From: Bacteroidota bacterium | GTDB taxonomy: Bacteria > Bacteroidota > Bacteroidia > Bacteroidales > VadinHA17 | DNA: 34,565 nt | Direction of reading: 5' to 3' | Assembly: GCA_011374625.1 (NCBI GenBank) | Contig: DRPN01000006.1 | Coordinates: 1 to 34,565 of the forward strand | Shown here: piece by piece, positions 1 to 7,771 of the stretch | How positions within the stretch are numbered: the first letter of the stretch is position 1 | Layout: every line of letters starts with the position of its first letter | Notes under the pieces: model-generated | Told to the model about the DNA's origin: nothing | The model's database searches: none | The model's input: only the letters and a program-made list of their open reading frames with translations | Made by a program: the position numbers and the translations under genes

Positions 1-2
1 CC

Positions 3-95
3 AGCGCCGAAAATATTATTAACAACCCCATGATGATACCCTGTCTGCTTGCAGCGGGGAGATTCATTCAAAAATTCACAAATAGAAATGATTAA
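3..95 (+). CDS. C-terminal fragment of an unidentified protein (runs in from the window edge)
   Basis: One frame is open from base 3 to a TAA at 93-95 and encodes about 30 residues (ending ...AAGRFIQKFTNRND). The other two forward frames stop earlier. It lies about 130 bp upstream of the sugar-nucleotide epimerase on the same strand, so it could be the end of an upstream gene. I do not recognise the family. Thirty codons of open frame can occur by chance, so this is weak. Confidence 0.3.
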   Translation, partial: SAENIINNPMMIPCLLAAGRFIQKFTNRND

Positions 96-130
96 AAAAA
101 TTCATGGGAGAGCGAACCGGGCACAGCGAG

Positions 131-192
131 CTCACGAACAGTTTTACTGTGAGTAACCGGTTACATGGGTGAAGAAAATTTTTATTTTCTTC
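131..192. repeat. Cluster of short palindromes and hairpins upstream of the epimerase
   Basis: Three symmetrical elements lie within 62 bp. An imperfect hairpin at 131-153 has CTCAC..ACAGT facing ACTGTGAG. A perfect 12-bp palindrome GTAACCGGTTAC lies at 153-164. A perfect 9-bp stem GAAGAAAAT/ATTTTCTTC with a TTTT loop lies at 171-179 and 184-192. They fall between the upstream fragment and the epimerase start at 223. They could be a terminator for the upstream gene, an operator or a 5' leader structure; nothing distinguishes these. Confidence 0.45.
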
Positions 193-222
193 ATTATTAG
201 TAAAATAAAAATTTTTAAACAG

Positions 223-1275
223 ATGAAAATATTAGTCACCGGAACAGCAGGATTCATCGGATTTCATGTAGCAAAACAGCTTCTGGAAAAAGGGGAGGAG
301 GTCATCGGCGTGGATCAGATCAATGAGTATTATGATATCAATTTAAAGTATAGCCGTTTACGTGAAACAGGTATAAACCCTGATAATATTCCATGGAACC
401 ACCCGGTACAAAGCACTTCATATACCAACTACCGTTTTTACAGGATGAACCTGGAAAACCGTGATGTTGTCATGCAATTGTTTGAACAGGAAAAACCCGG
501 TAGGGTTATTCATCTTGCTGCCCAGGCAGGGGTGCGTTATTCCCTTACTCACCCTGATATATATCTTGACAGTAACATCCATGGTTTTTTATCTATTTTG
601 GAAGCATGCAGGCATTATCCTGTGGATCATCTGGTGTATGCCAGCAGTTCCAGCGTTTACGGTCTGAACAAATCCATGCCTTTTTCCGAACACCAACCCG
701 TTGATCATCCCGTCAGCTTATATGCTGCCACTAAGAAATCAAATGAAATGATGGCTCATACCTATAGTTATCTGTTCGATATCCCGACGACAGGTTTACG
801 TTTTTTTACCGTTTACGGACCGTGGGGCCGTCCCGACATGGCACTATTCCTCTTCACCAAAAATATCCTGGCGGAAAAACCTATTGATGTATATAACTAT
901 GGGAACATGGAAAGGGATTTTACCTATGTGGATGATATTGTGAATGGCGTGATTGCCGTCTCGACTCTGCCTCCGGAGCCTTCGGAACACTGGAATGCAC
1001 AGAATACCGACCCCTCCACTTCCTCTGCTCCATACAGGATTCTTAATATTGGAAACAGCAAACCAGTAAAACTTATGGACTTTATCAAAGCGCTCGAACA
1101 AACCCTTGGAAAAGAGGCCATCCTAAATAAAATGCCTATTCAACCCGGTGATGTTCCTGCCACCTGGGCAGATACCTCCGCTTTGAAACATCTTACCGGT
1201 TATCAACCGGAAACCCCGGTGGAAGAGGGAATACAACGTTTTGTGACATGGTACCGCAGGTACTATAATAAATAA
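223..1275 (+). CDS. NAD-dependent sugar-nucleotide epimerase, UDP-glucuronate 4-epimerase type
   Basis: Extended short-chain dehydrogenase/reductase, about 350 residues, cytosolic. Family members interconvert UDP-glucuronate and UDP-galacturonate for surface polysaccharides. The N-terminus has the Rossmann motif GTAGFIGFH (GxxGxxG). The segment NEYYDINLKYSRL is typical of the glucuronate epimerase branch. SSSVYG and YAATK provide the catalytic Ser and the YxxxK pair, and GRPDMALFLFTKNIL with RDFTYVDDIV are further branch motifs. The ATG at 223 is chosen because the Rossmann strand starts at once; an in-frame ATG at 169 would add a Lys/Ile/Phe-rich stretch translated from hairpin DNA. It is followed by a strong hairpin and converges on the kinase gene. 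A polysaccharide role fits better than catabolism, but substrate is inferred from family motifs only. Confidence 0.88.
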   Translation: MKILVTGTAGFIGFHVAKQLLEKGEEVIGVDQINEYYDINLKYSRLRETGINPDNIPWNHPVQSTSYTNYRFYRMNLENRDVVMQLFEQEKPGRVIHLAAQAGVRYSLTHPDIYLDSNIHGFLSILEACRHYPVDHLVYASSSSVYGLNKSMPFSEHQPVDHPVSLYAATKKSNEMMAHTYSYLFDIPTTGLRFFTVYGPWGRPDMALFLFTKNILAEKPIDVYNYGNMERDFTYVDDIVNGVIAVSTLPPEPSEHWNAQNTDPSTSSAPYRILNIGNSKPVKLMDFIKALEQTLGKEAILNKMPIQPGDVPATWADTSALKHLTGYQPETPVEEGIQRFVTWYRRYYNK

Positions 1276-1307
1276 TGAACTACGTAGGCGACTACGTAGT
1301 TCATTAT
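1272..1307. terminator. Perfect 16-bp inverted repeat with GCGA loop between convergent genes
   Basis: Bases 1272-1287 and 1292-1307 are exact reverse complements, separated by GCGA, a GNRA-type tetraloop. The stem overlaps the stop codon of the epimerase and lies 9 bp from the end of the convergent kinase gene at 1316. There is no long T-run, so it may be a bidirectional 3' end or stability hairpin rather than a classical intrinsic terminator. Confidence 0.65.
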
Positions 1308-1315
1308 CTGAGTAT

Positions 1316-2410
1316 CTACTTTAATTTTTTTACTATTTTTTCCATTTCTTCCCGATGGTCCTCCATGCTTTTCACAAGCTTGAATTGAGCTCTGGCCCTT
1401 TCCAGATTATGCTTCGGGTGATGAATTTTGAAGTAATGATCCCCGTCAATATAATCGGTGAGAAATCGCAGTCCAATAATGAAGGTAAGCATACGGGCTG
1501 AGAAAGGCAGATAATCGATCTCGGTATTGTTCAGCTCATCTCGTACTTCTTCCATGAAACCACGGGCAAAAGCTTCATAGAGGTCGAGTCGAACAAAAAC
1601 TTTCTCCAGGTCTTTTTCATCCTCAAGGGCCGAGTTGGCTGAAGTACGGATCGCATCACCGAAATCGTAATGAATATAACCAGGCATTATGGTATCCAGG
1701 TCGATTATGCAAAGGCTCTTATCATGTTCATCAAACAACACATTGTTGAATTTTGTATCGTTGTGTATGATTCGCAAAGGAATTTTCCCTTCTTTTCCCA
1801 ACTTTTGAATAGTTTTCATCTCTTCAGCCCGGGAACGAACAAAATCAATCTCCGATAACACCTCTCTTACTCTGTCAACAGGATCTTTTTCAACGGTATT
1901 AAAAAACGTATCCAGCCTTATTTCCATATTATGAAAACCAGGAAGTATTTCATAAATACCGTTTGGATCCAGACCGGAGATCAGGGTCTCAAAACGTCCG
2001 ATAGCCTTTCCCCCCTGGTAAGCCTGTTCCGGAGTCCTAACCTGGTCATAGCTTTTGTGCCTGTCAATAAAAAGATATGTCCGCCAATAGTTTCCCCGGG
2101 TATCTTTATAATACAGATCTCCGTTGTTAGCTGGAATAATTGTCAGAGTTTCCCTGTCAGGATCAGCTCCCGGAATGCCACTGAGTTTTTTACGGATATG
2201 TGTTGTAACCTGATAAATATTATTCTGCAACTGAGCTACATCTTTAAAGATATTTGTATTGATTCTTTGCAGTATGTAATCGTGGTGATCTGTTTCGGCG
2301 GTGACCACCTTGTAGGTATCGTGAATATGACCAGAACCAAACAGAAATGCTTTCTCAAAGGTCCCTTCAGCTCTGAAATGGCTGAATACCCTTTTTAATT
2401 GATTATCCAT
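1316..2410 (-). CDS. nahK: N-acetylhexosamine 1-kinase-like phosphotransferase
   Basis: 364-residue kinase of the aminoglycoside phosphotransferase/choline kinase fold. The NahK branch phosphorylates GlcNAc or GalNAc at the anomeric C1, giving HexNAc-1-phosphate for entry into UDP-sugar metabolism. The catalytic loop IIHNDTKFNN is visible (Asp218, Asn223), followed by IDLDT (Asp237/Asp239, Mg binding) and the MPGYIHYDFGDAIRT segment seen in NahK-type enzymes. The N-terminal region FGSGHIHDTYKV resembles the family nucleotide loop. It is the last gene of a minus-strand operon after a sugar symporter (46-bp gap) and a GH109-type glycosidase, which supports a HexNAc kinase role. Databases often label such proteins simply as phosphotransferases, so the exact substrate is inferred. 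Confidence 0.78.
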   Translation of the reverse strand: MDNQLKRVFSHFRAEGTFEKAFLFGSGHIHDTYKVVTAETDHHDYILQRINTNIFKDVAQLQNNIYQVTTHIRKKLSGIPGADPDRETLTIIPANNGDLYYKDTRGNYWRTYLFIDRHKSYDQVRTPEQAYQGGKAIGRFETLISGLDPNGIYEILPGFHNMEIRLDTFFNTVEKDPVDRVREVLSEIDFVRSRAEEMKTIQKLGKEGKIPLRIIHNDTKFNNVLFDEHDKSLCIIDLDTIMPGYIHYDFGDAIRTSANSALEDEKDLEKVFVRLDLYEAFARGFMEEVRDELNNTEIDYLPFSARMLTFIIGLRFLTDYIDGDHYFKIHHPKHNLERARAQFKLVKSMEDHREEMEKIVKKLK

Positions 2411-2456
2411 TTATTGAATAATTATGCAATAAACATACAAGTTGGTTACCACAAAA

Positions 2457-3764
2457 TCAATTATCACTTCCGGTCATACTCAGGCTTTCCTTTTTTCTTC
2501 CAACCTTATAACCATATGTTGCAAAGAAGAAAATAACAAGGTAGGGAACAATTAAAATAGCATAAGCATGGGTGCTGCTGTATTTGGCGGGTAGACCTGC
2601 CAAATAGCCATAAAGCAACGGAATCAAGGCACCTCCGGCAATAGCCATGATCATAATTGCCGAACCTATTTTTATAAACTTACCCAGTCCATGAATAGCC
2701 AACGGCCAGATGGATGGCCACATGATGGAATTGGCAAACCCAAGTAAAGCAACAAAAAATACGGATGTATAACCGTGGGTAAAAACAGCGACGATTGTAA
2801 AAATAAGTCCCAGCACTGCAAAATATTTCAATGCTTTCTGTTGGGAAATATATTTAGGAATGGTAATAATCCCGACAATATATCCAATAATCATAGCTAT
2901 CAGGGTCAATGAAGAAAAGTATTTTGCCACTTTTATATCAAACCCGAGGGAAAGACCATAATTTATAAGGGTATCAACAGCAATCACTTCAGCCCCTACA
3001 TAAAAGAACAACGCGATAACACCGAGCCAGAAATAGGGAAACTGGAAAAGACTGTTTTTTTTGACTTCGTTTTCTTTTATTTCATCCTCTTCAGCTTCAA
3101 CTTCGGGTAATGGTGAGAAGATAATCAGTAAAGCCAGCAAAACAAGAACGATAGTCATTACAACATAAGGCATAATAACTTTATGTGCAAGTTGATCAAG
3201 TGCTACCACTTTATCAGCTACAGGGAGGGAATCCAGCCGATCATTGAATTTGCCGATGTTTTTAAGCAATATGGAACCAAAAATTACAGGGCTCAATATT
3301 CCTGCAAATTTATTGGCCACGCCCATGATACTAATCCTTTTGGCAGCACTTTCGATAGGCCCCAGTATAGTTACGTATGGATTGGAGGCTGTTTGCAATA
3401 TAGCCAGGCCCGTGCCCTGAACAAACAACCCAAGTAAAAACCAAATATAAGTTCTGGTTATGGCGGCAGGAATAAAAATCAAAGCCCCTGCAGCCATAAT
3501 TATCAGACCGACAGACATCCCTTTCTTAAAACCGGTCCACTGCAGCACTTTTGAAGAGGGTAATGCCATTACGAAATAAGATATGTAAAAAGCAAAGGTA
3601 ACCAGATACGATTCAAAGGAAGTTAGTTCACATGCGGTCCTTAGATAAGGTATAAGTGTGGCATTAAGCCAGGTTACGAAACCAAAGATGAAAAATAAAA
3701 TTCCGATAATAGTTATCGCAATAGTATAGTCTTTCCTATTGCCATTTTGACTAGCAGCCATCAT
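2457..3764 (-). CDS. FHS-family sugar:H+ symporter (FucP/GluP/NagP-like)
   Basis: 435-residue major facilitator protein with about twelve hydrophobic segments and a charged central loop (EVEAEEDEIKENEVKKN, about residues 222-238). The N-terminal WLNATLIPYLRTACELTSFESYLVTFAFY segment, split here by TM1/TM2, is the hallmark of the fucose/glucose-galactose/HexNAc symporter family, which couples inner-membrane sugar uptake to protons. It sits between a GH109-like enzyme and a HexNAc kinase, and next to fucI. The cargo may therefore be GalNAc/GlcNAc, L-fucose or both; sequence alone does not decide. Two Met codons begin the frame (3764 and 3761); the first is used. No other sugar transporter gene is in the window. 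Confidence 0.85.
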   Translation of the reverse strand: MMAASQNGNRKDYTIAITIIGILFFIFGFVTWLNATLIPYLRTACELTSFESYLVTFAFYISYFVMALPSSKVLQWTGFKKGMSVGLIIMAAGALIFIPAAITRTYIWFLLGLFVQGTGLAILQTASNPYVTILGPIESAAKRISIMGVANKFAGILSPVIFGSILLKNIGKFNDRLDSLPVADKVVALDQLAHKVIMPYVVMTIVLVLLALLIIFSPLPEVEAEEDEIKENEVKKNSLFQFPYFWLGVIALFFYVGAEVIAVDTLINYGLSLGFDIKVAKYFSSLTLIAMIIGYIVGIITIPKYISQQKALKYFAVLGLIFTIVAVFTHGYTSVFFVALLGFANSIMWPSIWPLAIHGLGKFIKIGSAIMIMAIAGGALIPLLYGYLAGLPAKYSSTHAYAILIVPYLVIFFFATYGYKVGRKKESLSMTGSDN

Positions 3765-3815
3765 AAATAGTTTTTAGTTTTTAAAATTGAAAAAGTGTAA
3801 ACAATAATATATCAA

Positions 3816-5198
3816 TTAATAATCATCATTCAGTGCAAATACCGGTTTCCGGTTAATCCAGCGCCCGCGTGTAAAGTCGGGAAAATATTGCGGGGTGCTG
3901 CCTTCGGCCAGCGAGCGTTCGGACAGGGGCGTTATACTGCTCCATGCAGCCGCATCATACACATCCAACGGCGGCTCCACCTTCCGTTTCACGGTCTCAA
4001 CAAAAGCATGATCTACAAAGAAATCCATGCCCCCATGTCCGGATCCGGTCGCATAATCCCCATATTTTTTCCACAAGGGGTGGTCATATTTTGTAAGCCA
4101 GTCATTCATGGCTTCCCATTGATCATGTTTAGGGCTCTTGTTTTCTATATAGATCCTTTGTCTGTTGTAATCAAAGTCGGCCAATCCGTTGGTCCCTTGT
4201 ATACTGAAGTCCAGTGAGTATGGTTTGGGAGAGTTGGTGTCGTGGGTAACCAGGATGGTTTCTCCGCCGTAGGTAGTGATCAGAGAGGTAACCACATCTC
4301 CGAGTCTCCATTTCAGTTTGGCATTGGGATGATCCGGACCGCCGGCAGGATTGTTGACAATGTAACGATGCAGGCCTCTGCTCTTGGTGGCATGGGAAGT
4401 CAGGTACAGGAAACGGTTACCCCGGTTAATGTTCAGCCAGGTGGCCACAGGACCAACTCCATGGGTAGGATAAAGATCTGCATTGCGTTTCAGGGAATGC
4501 TGGGTGCGCCAACGGGCTTCTCCGCGGGCTTTTTCACCAAATGTGACGCCCGGGTTAAATTTTACGTCCCGGAGGTCATGCCTGTAACCGCAGCGCATAT
4601 GGATTAATTCTCCGAAAATATGCTGACGGACCATGTTTAGTACGGCCATCACATCACGCCGGTAACATACATTCTCAAGGATCATTGTAGGCACACCTGT
4701 CTCTTCGTAGGTATTTACCAGATCCCAGCATTCGGACAATGTTGTAGCCGCTGAAACCTCCACCCCGGCATACTTGCCGGCTTTCATGGCTGCAACCGAC
4801 ATGGGTGTGTGCCAGTTCCATGGTGTGGCAATGATCACTCCTTCCATATCAGATCTTTCCAGCAATTTCAAAAAAGCATAATCTCCTTCCGAATATACCA
4901 CAGCTTTTGGCCTCCCGGCTTTGACAATCATATTTTGTGCCAGTTCAACAGCTTTTGGGTCAATATCACAAATGGCAGGAATAACCACATCATCCCGCTT
5001 CAGGATATTACGCAAATGTGAACGACCCCGGCCACCTACACCGATGAAGCCAATAGCTACCTTTTTTGATTTATCTTTTCTCGAAGATCTACGTCCGTAT
5101 GACAAAGAAGGAATAAAAGAAAAGGCTGCCCCTCCGACAGCTGTCGTCATGACAAAATCACGACGGCGGAACCCTTTATGCACATCATCGTTTTTCAT
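3816..5198 (-). CDS. GH109-type NAD-dependent glycosidase (Gfo/Idh/MocA fold), Tat-exported
   Basis: 460 residues. The N-terminal GFRRRDFVMTTAVGGAAFSF is a twin-arginine signal with a hydrophobic core, implying export folded with its NAD cofactor. The Rossmann motif GFIGVGGRGRS is at about 50-60, with EVSAATTLSECW at about 147-158. LYPTHGVGPVATWL carries the Tyr/His pair (Tyr243, His246) at the spacing of the characterised GH109 alpha-N-acetylgalactosaminidase active site, and GSGHGGMDFF lies near 400. GH109 enzymes remove alpha-linked GalNAc by transient oxidation at C3. As first gene of the operon with the symporter (51-bp gap) and HexNAc kinase, it fits GalNAc release, uptake and phosphorylation. 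Many Gfo/Idh/MocA proteins are loosely assigned to GH109, so activity is probable rather than shown. Confidence 0.8.
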   Translation of the reverse strand: MKNDDVHKGFRRRDFVMTTAVGGAAFSFIPSLSYGRRSSRKDKSKKVAIGFIGVGGRGRSHLRNILKRDDVVIPAICDIDPKAVELAQNMIVKAGRPKAVVYSEGDYAFLKLLERSDMEGVIIATPWNWHTPMSVAAMKAGKYAGVEVSAATTLSECWDLVNTYEETGVPTMILENVCYRRDVMAVLNMVRQHIFGELIHMRCGYRHDLRDVKFNPGVTFGEKARGEARWRTQHSLKRNADLYPTHGVGPVATWLNINRGNRFLYLTSHATKSRGLHRYIVNNPAGGPDHPNAKLKWRLGDVVTSLITTYGGETILVTHDTNSPKPYSLDFSIQGTNGLADFDYNRQRIYIENKSPKHDQWEAMNDWLTKYDHPLWKKYGDYATGSGHGGMDFFVDHAFVETVKRKVEPPLDVYDAAAWSSITPLSERSLAEGSTPQYFPDFTRGRWINRKPVFALNDDY

Positions 5199-5251
5199 GA
5201 CTTTTTGTATTAAATTGATTTGGGTTTCATACAGGCATTATTTAAGCGGTG

Positions 5252-5282
5252 TAAATGTATATGATTTGTTTAAAACAGCAAA
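5252..5282 (-). promoter_or_regulatory. Promoter of the GH109-symporter-kinase operon
   Basis: On the minus strand, TTTG (5282-5279) is followed after 19 nt by TACATTTA (5259-5252), close to the Bacteroidota consensus TTTG-N19-TAnnTTTG with a mismatch in the last base. Transcription would begin near 5245, about 47 nt upstream of the GH109 start. It faces away from the gbsR promoter. Confidence 0.5.
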
Positions 5283-5297
5283 AGAAAATTTGTTTTA

Positions 5298-5321
5298 TTA
5301 GTTCTAAATTTTGCGAACTAA
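5298..5321. promoter_or_regulatory. Inverted-repeat operator candidate in the fuc/GalNAc divergent region
   Basis: TTAGTTC (5298-5304) and GAACTAA (5315-5321) are perfect 7-bp inverted repeats with a 10-bp spacer. The site covers the -33 box of the gbsR promoter and lies just upstream of the -33 box of the divergent operon. That is where a MarR/GbsR dimer could repress both directions. Binding by the adjacent regulator is inferred. Confidence 0.5.
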
Positions 5322-5341
5322 AATAAAAAACACTATCTTTG
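5310..5341 (+). promoter_or_regulatory. Promoter of gbsR-fucI
   Basis: TTTG at 5310-5313, a 20-bp spacer, then TATCTTTG at 5334-5341 match the Bacteroidota primary sigma consensus (TTTG-N19/20-TAnnTTTG) exactly. Predicted start is near 5348, about 24 nt before the regulator ATG. The -33 box lies inside the inverted repeat at 5298-5321. Confidence 0.62.
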
Positions 5342-5371
5342 GTCAAGTGCTAAATTAAGTCGCACCTGCAT

Positions 5372-5875
5372 ATGAAAGAAAAAGGGGATAAGGAACTGAG
5401 AAGCCACATTGAAGAAATGGCAAAAATGTTTGAAAAAATGAATTTTACACCCATGCAGGGCCGGATTCTGTCGTTTCTGTCCTTTTCCGGGAAAAGCGAT
5501 AAATCCTTCGAGGAAATTGTCAACTTTTTTCAAACCAGTAAAAGCACAGTAAGTAATTCGCTAAGCTATCTTATCTCACAAAAGGTGGTGGACTACAAAA
5601 CATTGACCGGAAAAAGAAAAAGATACTTTTTCCTTACTAAAAATCTGCCCTATTTATTTACACAACAACAACTGGAAACTATTGGACATTTTAAAGAGTT
5701 ATCTTACAAAACCCTGACATTTAACAACCCGGATCAAAGAGAAATGAACCTGCTTATTCACGAATGGATCAGGTTTGCCAATCTGTTTGAGAAACACATC
5801 CGGGAAGCGTTGCAGAATTATGAAAAAGACAAAGCCTCCAACATTTTAACTTCTTCTGAATATACCCAATCATAA
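5372..5875 (+). CDS. GbsR/MarR-family transcriptional regulator
   Basis: 167-residue winged-helix protein without a signal peptide. The wHTH spans about residues 15-95: FTPMQGRILSFLSFSGK leads into the recognition-helix region FQTSKSTVSNSLSYLISQKVVDY, then the wing KTLTGKRKRYFFLT. A helical C-terminal half (about 100-160) is the expected dimerisation part. GbsR-type MarR proteins are ligand-responsive repressors, often autoregulated. It is 43 bp upstream of fucI on the same strand and divergent from the GH109 operon, with a palindrome over its own -33 box. Control of fucose and amino-sugar genes is therefore the simplest reading; the ligand is unknown. Confidence 0.8.
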   Translation: MKEKGDKELRSHIEEMAKMFEKMNFTPMQGRILSFLSFSGKSDKSFEEIVNFFQTSKSTVSNSLSYLISQKVVDYKTLTGKRKRYFFLTKNLPYLFTQQQLETIGHFKELSYKTLTFNNPDQREMNLLIHEWIRFANLFEKHIREALQNYEKDKASNILTSSEYTQS

Positions 5876-5918
5876 CCTTATTTGCCAGCTTTTTTAAAAA
5901 TTTAATACAATTATTATT

Positions 5919-7718
5919 ATGAAAAAAATAGAAGGAATAAATCGGCTACATGGAGGAATGCCGAAAATAGGTATCCGCCCGGTAATTGATGGCCGGAGAA
6001 AAGGAGTACGTGAATCTCTGGAAGACCAAACGATGGGCATGGCCAGGAGAGCCGCTCAACTATTAACAGAGAACCTGAGACATCCGAATGGTCTGCCCAT
6101 AGAGGTAGTCATTGCTGATACGACCATCGGTGGTGTGGCTGAAGCCGTACAGTGCGAAGAGAAATTCAACCGTGAGAACGTAGGGGTCAGTCTGACCGTA
6201 ACCCCATGTTGGTGCTACGGTACCGAAGTAATGGATACGAACCCGTGGCGCCCCAAAGCGATCTGGGGTTTTAACGGTACCGAGCGTCCGGGTGCTGTTT
6301 ATCTGGCAGCGGCTCAGGCCGGTTATAACCAAAAAGGATTGCCTGCTTTCAGCATCTACGGACGAGATGTCCAGGATGCCGATGATACTACGATACCTGA
6401 AGATGTGAAAGAAAAAATATTGCGCTTTGCAAAAGCAGGCCTGGCAGTGGCCGAGTTGCGAAACAAGGCATACCTGTCTCTGGGAGGTATGTCCATGGGT
6501 ATCGTCGGTTCGGTAGTGGACCAGGAATTCTTACTGGATTATCTGGGTATGCGCACCGAGGTGGTCGATATGTCAGAATTTGTCCGTCGCATGGAAGAAG
6601 GGATTTATGATCATGAAGAATTTGAACGCGCCCTGAAATGGGTAAAAGCCAAATGTCAGGAAGGAGAAGATAAGAATTCCCCCGAACTGCAGCGATCAAA
6701 GGAACAAAAAGACAAAGAATGGGAGACTGTGGTCAAGATGACGTTGATTGCCCGTGACCTGATGGTCGGAAATCCCAGACTGGCAGAGATGGGATACGAA
6801 GAAGAGGCCATGGGACACAATGCCATTGCTGCCGGTTTCCAGGGACAAAGGCAATGGACCGACCATTTTCCAAACGGAGATTTTATGGAAGCAATTCTGA
6901 ACTCTTCCTTCGACTGGAATGGCATACGTGAACCTTTTATCATGGCTACCGAGAATGACAGTCTGAATGGCATTTCCATGCTGTTCGGGCATCTTCTTTC
7001 CAACACGGCACAGATATTCTCGGATGTACGTACTTTCTGGAGTCCGGAATCGGTAAAAAGGGTTACCGGCAAGGAACTGACAGGCAAAGCGGCCCATGGG
7101 ATCATACACCTTATCAATTCAGGCTCTACTACACTGGATGCCACGGGCCGGATGAAAGACGCCCTGGGGAATTCAGTCATGAAGCCTTTCTGGGAAGTAA
7201 CCGAAGAAGATGTTGAAAACGCCCTGGCTGCCACACACTGGCCTCCCGCATCATATGAATATTTCAGAGGAGGAGGTTTCTCTTCACAGTTTCTAACCCG
7301 GGGAGAAATGCCGGTTACCATGACCCGCATCAATATTGTTAAAGGCTTGGGACCTGTCATGCAGATTGCCGAAGGGTATACGGTAAATCTGGATCCTGAG
7401 GTACACCGGTTGCTGGATATACGTACCGACCCGACCTGGCCGACTACCTGGTTTGCTCCCAAACTTACCGGCAAAGGATCCTTCAGAGATGTTTACTCAG
7501 TTATGGCCAACTGGGGCGCCAACCACGGAGCCATCAGTTACGGACACATCGGAGATAAACTTATCACCCTGGCTTCCATGCTGCGTATCCCGGTGAATAT
7601 GCACAATGTGGAAGAAGAAAGAGTGTACCGGCCTGCAGCCTGGTCGATGTTCGGTACCGATAATCCGGAAGGAGCTGATTTCAGAGCTTGTCAGGCGTAC
7701 GGCCCCCTCTATCGCTAA
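5919..7718 (+). CDS. fucI: L-fucose isomerase
   Basis: 599 residues, close to the 591 of the E. coli enzyme; cytosolic Mn-dependent ketol isomerase converting L-fucose to L-fuculose. It aligns along its length to the FucI family: [21 protein letters not shown] at the N-terminus (split around residue 30), [13 protein letters not shown], and [13 protein letters not shown]. The metal-ligand region has [11 protein letters not shown] (Glu) and SDVRTFW (Asp), with a late conserved His in the substrate pocket region. It is probably cotranscribed with gbsR. It converges on fucK, from which it is separated by a shared bidirectional terminator, so isomerase and kinase are on opposite strands rather than in one operon. 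Confidence 0.95.
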   Translation: MKKIEGINRLHGGMPKIGIRPVIDGRRKGVRESLEDQTMGMARRAAQLLTENLRHPNGLPIEVVIADTTIGGVAEAVQCEEKFNRENVGVSLTVTPCWCYGTEVMDTNPWRPKAIWGFNGTERPGAVYLAAAQAGYNQKGLPAFSIYGRDVQDADDTTIPEDVKEKILRFAKAGLAVAELRNKAYLSLGGMSMGIVGSVVDQEFLLDYLGMRTEVVDMSEFVRRMEEGIYDHEEFERALKWVKAKCQEGEDKNSPELQRSKEQKDKEWETVVKMTLIARDLMVGNPRLAEMGYEEEAMGHNAIAAGFQGQRQWTDHFPNGDFMEAILNSSFDWNGIREPFIMATENDSLNGISMLFGHLLSNTAQIFSDVRTFWSPESVKRVTGKELTGKAAHGIIHLINSGSTTLDATGRMKDALGNSVMKPFWEVTEEDVENALAATHWPPASYEYFRGGGFSSQFLTRGEMPVTMTRINIVKGLGPVMQIAEGYTVNLDPEVHRLLDIRTDPTWPTTWFAPKLTGKGSFRDVYSVMANWGANHGAISYGHIGDKLITLASMLRIPVNMHNVEEERVYRPAAWSMFGTDNPEGADFRACQAYGPLYR

Positions 7719-7733
7719 CAATCAATTCACGAT

Positions 7734-7769
7734 AAAAAACACCGGTTGATTGATCGCCGGTGTTTTTTT
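7734..7769. terminator. Bidirectional intrinsic terminator between fucI and fucK
   Basis: AAAAAACACCGG (7734-7745) pairs with CCGGTGTTTTTT (7757-7768) around an 11-nt loop, with an A-run on one side and a T-run on the other. It therefore reads as an intrinsic terminator on both strands for the convergent genes. Confidence 0.85.
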
Positions 7770-7771
7770 GT

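Noticed and set aside
6656-7474. 272-codon open frame antisense to fucI
   Set aside because: Shadow of fucI with no family motif; the fucI frame is conserved along its length.
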